From NCBI GenBank assembly GCA_020054095.1, contig JAGVMA010000050.1, forward strand, positions 1 to 64,000: a stretch of DNA of 64,000 bases, written 5' to 3'. The number at the start of each line of letters is the position of its first letter. Position 1 is the stretch's first letter. The notes beneath the pieces are model-generated. The model had not been told where the DNA came from. It made no database searches and saw nothing but the letters and a program-made list of their open reading frames with translations. Of the stretch, positions 61,837 through 64,000 are shown in pieces. Position numbers and translations under genes: made by a program. Source of the DNA: Bacteroidia bacterium. Its GTDB lineage: Bacteria; Bacteroidota; Bacteroidia; JADZBD01.

Positions 61837-63714
61837 ATGTGTGGCATTGCAGGAACATACTCAATAAATAATAAATTTTCTGATAGCGATATCAGAAAAA
61901 TGACTCAACGGCTAAAACACCGCGGGCCGGATGCCGATGGTGTGTTCATATCTCAACATTGTAATTTAGGACACACACGATTAAGTATCATTGATTTATC
62001 AACCAATGCCAATCAGCCAATGACATCGGCATGTGGCAGATATGTAATTGTTTATAATGGTGAAGTTTATAATTACAATGAAATTGCAAATGAATTAAAA
62101 TATAAAACAGGTATAAATTTTACTACCAATTCTGATACTGAAATAATTTTAGAAGCATACTCGCATTATGGTGATGACTTTATACACCGGCTAAATGGAA
62201 TGTTTGCCATCGCAATATTCGATAAGGAAAAAAGAGAACTGAAAATATATAGAGACCGGCTTGGCATAAAACCCTTACATTATTATTTTGACGGAAAAAA
62301 TTTTGCATTTGCTTCCGAAATAAAAGCGCTAAAAGAAATAAAAAGCATAGCGTTAAATATTAATTATAATTCAATAGCTACATTTTTAAATATCGGGTTT
62401 GTGCCACAGCCAGAAAGCATTTACTCGGAAATAAAAAAGCTTGCACCGGGCAGTCTTTTAAAATTCGATGGCAATTCATTGGAAATTAACAAGTACTGGA
62501 GTATTGAAGAAAAAGTTGAAAAAGAAATAATAACCGATGAGCGAAAAGCAATTGTTCTACTTAGCGACTTATTGGCAAGTTCGGTGCAATATCAATTAAA
62601 AAGCGATGTTCCGTTTGGAATATTTTTAAGTGGCGGCATTGACTCGAGTTTGGTGAGCGCATTAGCAAAACAATTATCGGGCACTAAGATTAATACATTT
62701 TCAATTGGATTTGAAGAAGCGAAGTTTAATGAATCGGACTACGCAAAATCAGTTGCTAACCATTTAGGCACATTACATCATGAGCTTATCGTTTCATATA
62801 AAAACGCTATCAATTTAATTGAAACCTATTTTGACACTTATGATGAGCCATTCGCAGATTCATCGGGCATTCCTACATTACTTGTATCTAAACTTGCAAA
62901 GCAAAATGTTACAGTTACTCTCTCGGGCGAAGGTGGCGATGAACTATTTATGGGTTATGGCTTTTATAATTGGGCCGAACGATTAAATAATCCGGCAATT
63001 AAATTATTAAAAAAATCTTTGCGATACGGTTTTTCAAAAATGAGTAATCGTTTCCAACGAGCATCTCATTTGTTTGAAAACAACAAAAATCATTTTCACT
63101 CTCACATCTTCTCGCAAGAGCAATATTTTTTTTCTGAACGTGAAATAGCAGAACTGACTACCGATAAAATTTCATTTAACACGGCAATATCAGGCCAAGA
63201 ATATTATTTGTGCCAAAATAATCTAAAAAATAAATTCAGCAGAAAGCTTGACATTAAAGAGCTGCAAGCAATATTTGACATAAATTATTATTTACCACAA
63301 AATCTACTCACCAAAGTTGATAGAGCAAGTATGCATTATGGCCTTGAAACGAGAGTTCCATATCTTGATCACCGAGTTGTTGAATGTGCAATTAATCTTG
63401 AACCTGATTTAAAAATAAAAAATGGAGTGCAAAAATATCTTTTAAAACAAATACTATATCAGTACATACCAGAAAAATATTTCGACCGGCCGAAACAAGG
63501 ATTTTCTGTTCCATTAAGCAAATGGTTAAAATCAGATTTGAACTATCTAATAACCGACTACCTTAATGAAAAAGTGATTAGAAAACACAATGTAGTCCAT
63601 CCCCAAAAAGTGCAAGAGCTGCTGAACGCATATAAAAACGGAAAAGACTATTTGTATAACCGAGTATGGCAGTTAATTGTATTGCACAAATGGTTAGAAA
63701 AGCATAATGGCTAA
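61837..63714 (+). CDS. asnB: Asparagine synthetase (glutamine-hydrolysing)
   Basis: 625 residues, near the 630 of bacterial AsnB. The N-terminal class II glutaminase begins MCGIAGTYS with catalytic Cys2; LKHRGPDADGVF, GHTRLSIIDLS and NGEVYNYNE follow. The C-terminal synthetase domain has the PP-loop FLSGGIDSSLVSALA and TLSGEGGDELFMGY, then LLTKVDRASMHYGLETRVPYLDHRVVE. It amidates aspartate with glutamine. Inside a polysaccharide operon, AsnB-like proteins (as WbpS-like enzymes) may instead amidate a sugar uronic acid; which applies cannot be told from sequence. Overlaps the next glycosyltransferase by 8 bases. Confidence 0.93.
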   Translation: MCGIAGTYSINNKFSDSDIRKMTQRLKHRGPDADGVFISQHCNLGHTRLSIIDLSTNANQPMTSACGRYVIVYNGEVYNYNEIANELKYKTGINFTTNSDTEIILEAYSHYGDDFIHRLNGMFAIAIFDKEKRELKIYRDRLGIKPLHYYFDGKNFAFASEIKALKEIKSIALNINYNSIATFLNIGFVPQPESIYSEIKKLAPGSLLKFDGNSLEINKYWSIEEKVEKEIITDERKAIVLLSDLLASSVQYQLKSDVPFGIFLSGGIDSSLVSALAKQLSGTKINTFSIGFEEAKFNESDYAKSVANHLGTLHHELIVSYKNAINLIETYFDTYDEPFADSSGIPTLLVSKLAKQNVTVTLSGEGGDELFMGYGFYNWAERLNNPAIKLLKKSLRYGFSKMSNRFQRASHLFENNKNHFHSHIFSQEQYFFSEREIAELTTDKISFNTAISGQEYYLCQNNLKNKFSRKLDIKELQAIFDINYYLPQNLLTKVDRASMHYGLETRVPYLDHRVVECAINLEPDLKIKNGVQKYLLKQILYQYIPEKYFDRPKQGFSVPLSKWLKSDLNYLITDYLNEKVIRKHNVVHPQKVQELLNAYKNGKDYLYNRVWQLIVLHKWLEKHNG

Positions 63715-64000
63715 AAAAGCTCTTTATATATCTTATGATGGAATGACCGATCCTCTAGGTCAGTCGCAGGTGCTACCTTATCTAATAAAACTCACTGAAT
63801 ACGGCCACCAATTTCACATCATTAGTTTTGAAAAGTCGGATTTGTTTACCGAAAAAAAAAAACAAAATTGAAAAGTTAATTACAGATAAAAAAATTACTT
63901 GGCATCCGTTAATTTATAGCAAGAGGCCACCATTAATATCTACATGGAGAAATATAAAGCAAGCAAAAAAGCTGGCAAGAGAATTGGTCTCAAAAAATAA
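63707..64000 (+). pseudogene. GT4-type glycosyltransferase, frame broken at an A11 run, 3' end outside window
   Basis: ATG at 63707 overlapping asnB by 8 bases. The first 54 codons read MAKKALYISYDGMTDPLGQSQ and end in TGA at 63869-63871. YISYDGMTDPLGQSQVLPYL is the known opening of a GT4-like polysaccharide glycosyltransferase. Removing one A from the A11 run at 63852-63862 restores FTEKKNKIEKLITDKKITWHPLIYSKRPPLISTW, exactly the expected continuation, open to the window edge. So the gene is either phase-variable at this tract, a pseudogene, or the run is miscounted. The 3' part is not in the window. Confidence 0.75.

Overview
The window is AT-rich, densely packed bacterial DNA from a member of the Bacteroidota, probably a free-living or environmental lineage. 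Three things point there. Six predicted secreted proteins end in a type IX secretion (T9SS) C-terminal sorting domain. The gliding-motility ABC genes gldF and gldG are present. Starts generally lack Shine-Dalgarno sequences, and TAnnTTTG boxes lie upstream of several genes. I cannot name a genus. There is no rRNA, tRNA, insertion sequence, prophage or CRISPR array that I can support, and no gene-free stretch longer than about 200 bases.

Layout. 1-2875: the 3' part of a protein built from eight 60-residue repeats, then a secreted orphan. 2916-8078: a glycan-assembly group (Wzx-like flippase on the minus strand; three methyltransferases and a GT-B glycosyltransferase on the plus strand). 8075-16869: housekeeping and signalling (aroQ, xerD, a membrane redoxin with a PAS-SpoIIE phosphatase, an MFS exporter, a PorE-like PD40/SPOR envelope protein, an HI0933-type flavoprotein, a small lipoprotein). 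16866-21481: a minus-strand run of MORN-like protein (frameshifted), mnmA, lipoprotein and T9SS subtilase. 21615-26581: three consecutive T9SS cargo genes (an S74-chaperone protein and two tandem kelch-like paralogues). 26590-29432: a complete operon for GDP-D-glycero-alpha-D-manno-heptose (hddA-gmhA-hddC-gmhB). 29577-33730: a LamG/T9SS protein, then lysC-lysA. 33867-43607: gldF-gldG-DUF4340, a von Willebrand-like membrane protein, fabG, an outer-membrane barrel, and the DUF1800/DUF1501 pair. 43743-50510: ddl, an orphan, an acyltransferase, rdgB and a large PKD/T9SS adhesin-like protein.

50542-64000 is one continuous plus-strand operon for an ABC-transporter-dependent surface polysaccharide: Wzm and Wzt, then a possible glycosyltransferase, two methyltransferases, four recognisable glycosyltransferases, a formyltransferase next to a WecE-type sugar aminotransferase (suggesting a formamido-dideoxyhexose), an AsnB-type amidotransferase, and a further glycosyltransferase cut by the window edge. 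T9SS cargo is often anchored to a surface lipopolysaccharide, so the cargo genes and the glycan genes may serve the same cell surface; that link is inference.

The most notable irregularities are three single-base frame disruptions, each beside an A run: the MORN gene near 21085, the signal peptide of the S74/T9SS gene near 21618, and an A11 tract in the last glycosyltransferase near 63857. They are either assembly or sequencing errors, or (most plausibly for the A11 tract) slipped-strand phase variation. The S74 gene is also unusual because a self-cleaving chaperone domain lies before the T9SS sorting domain.
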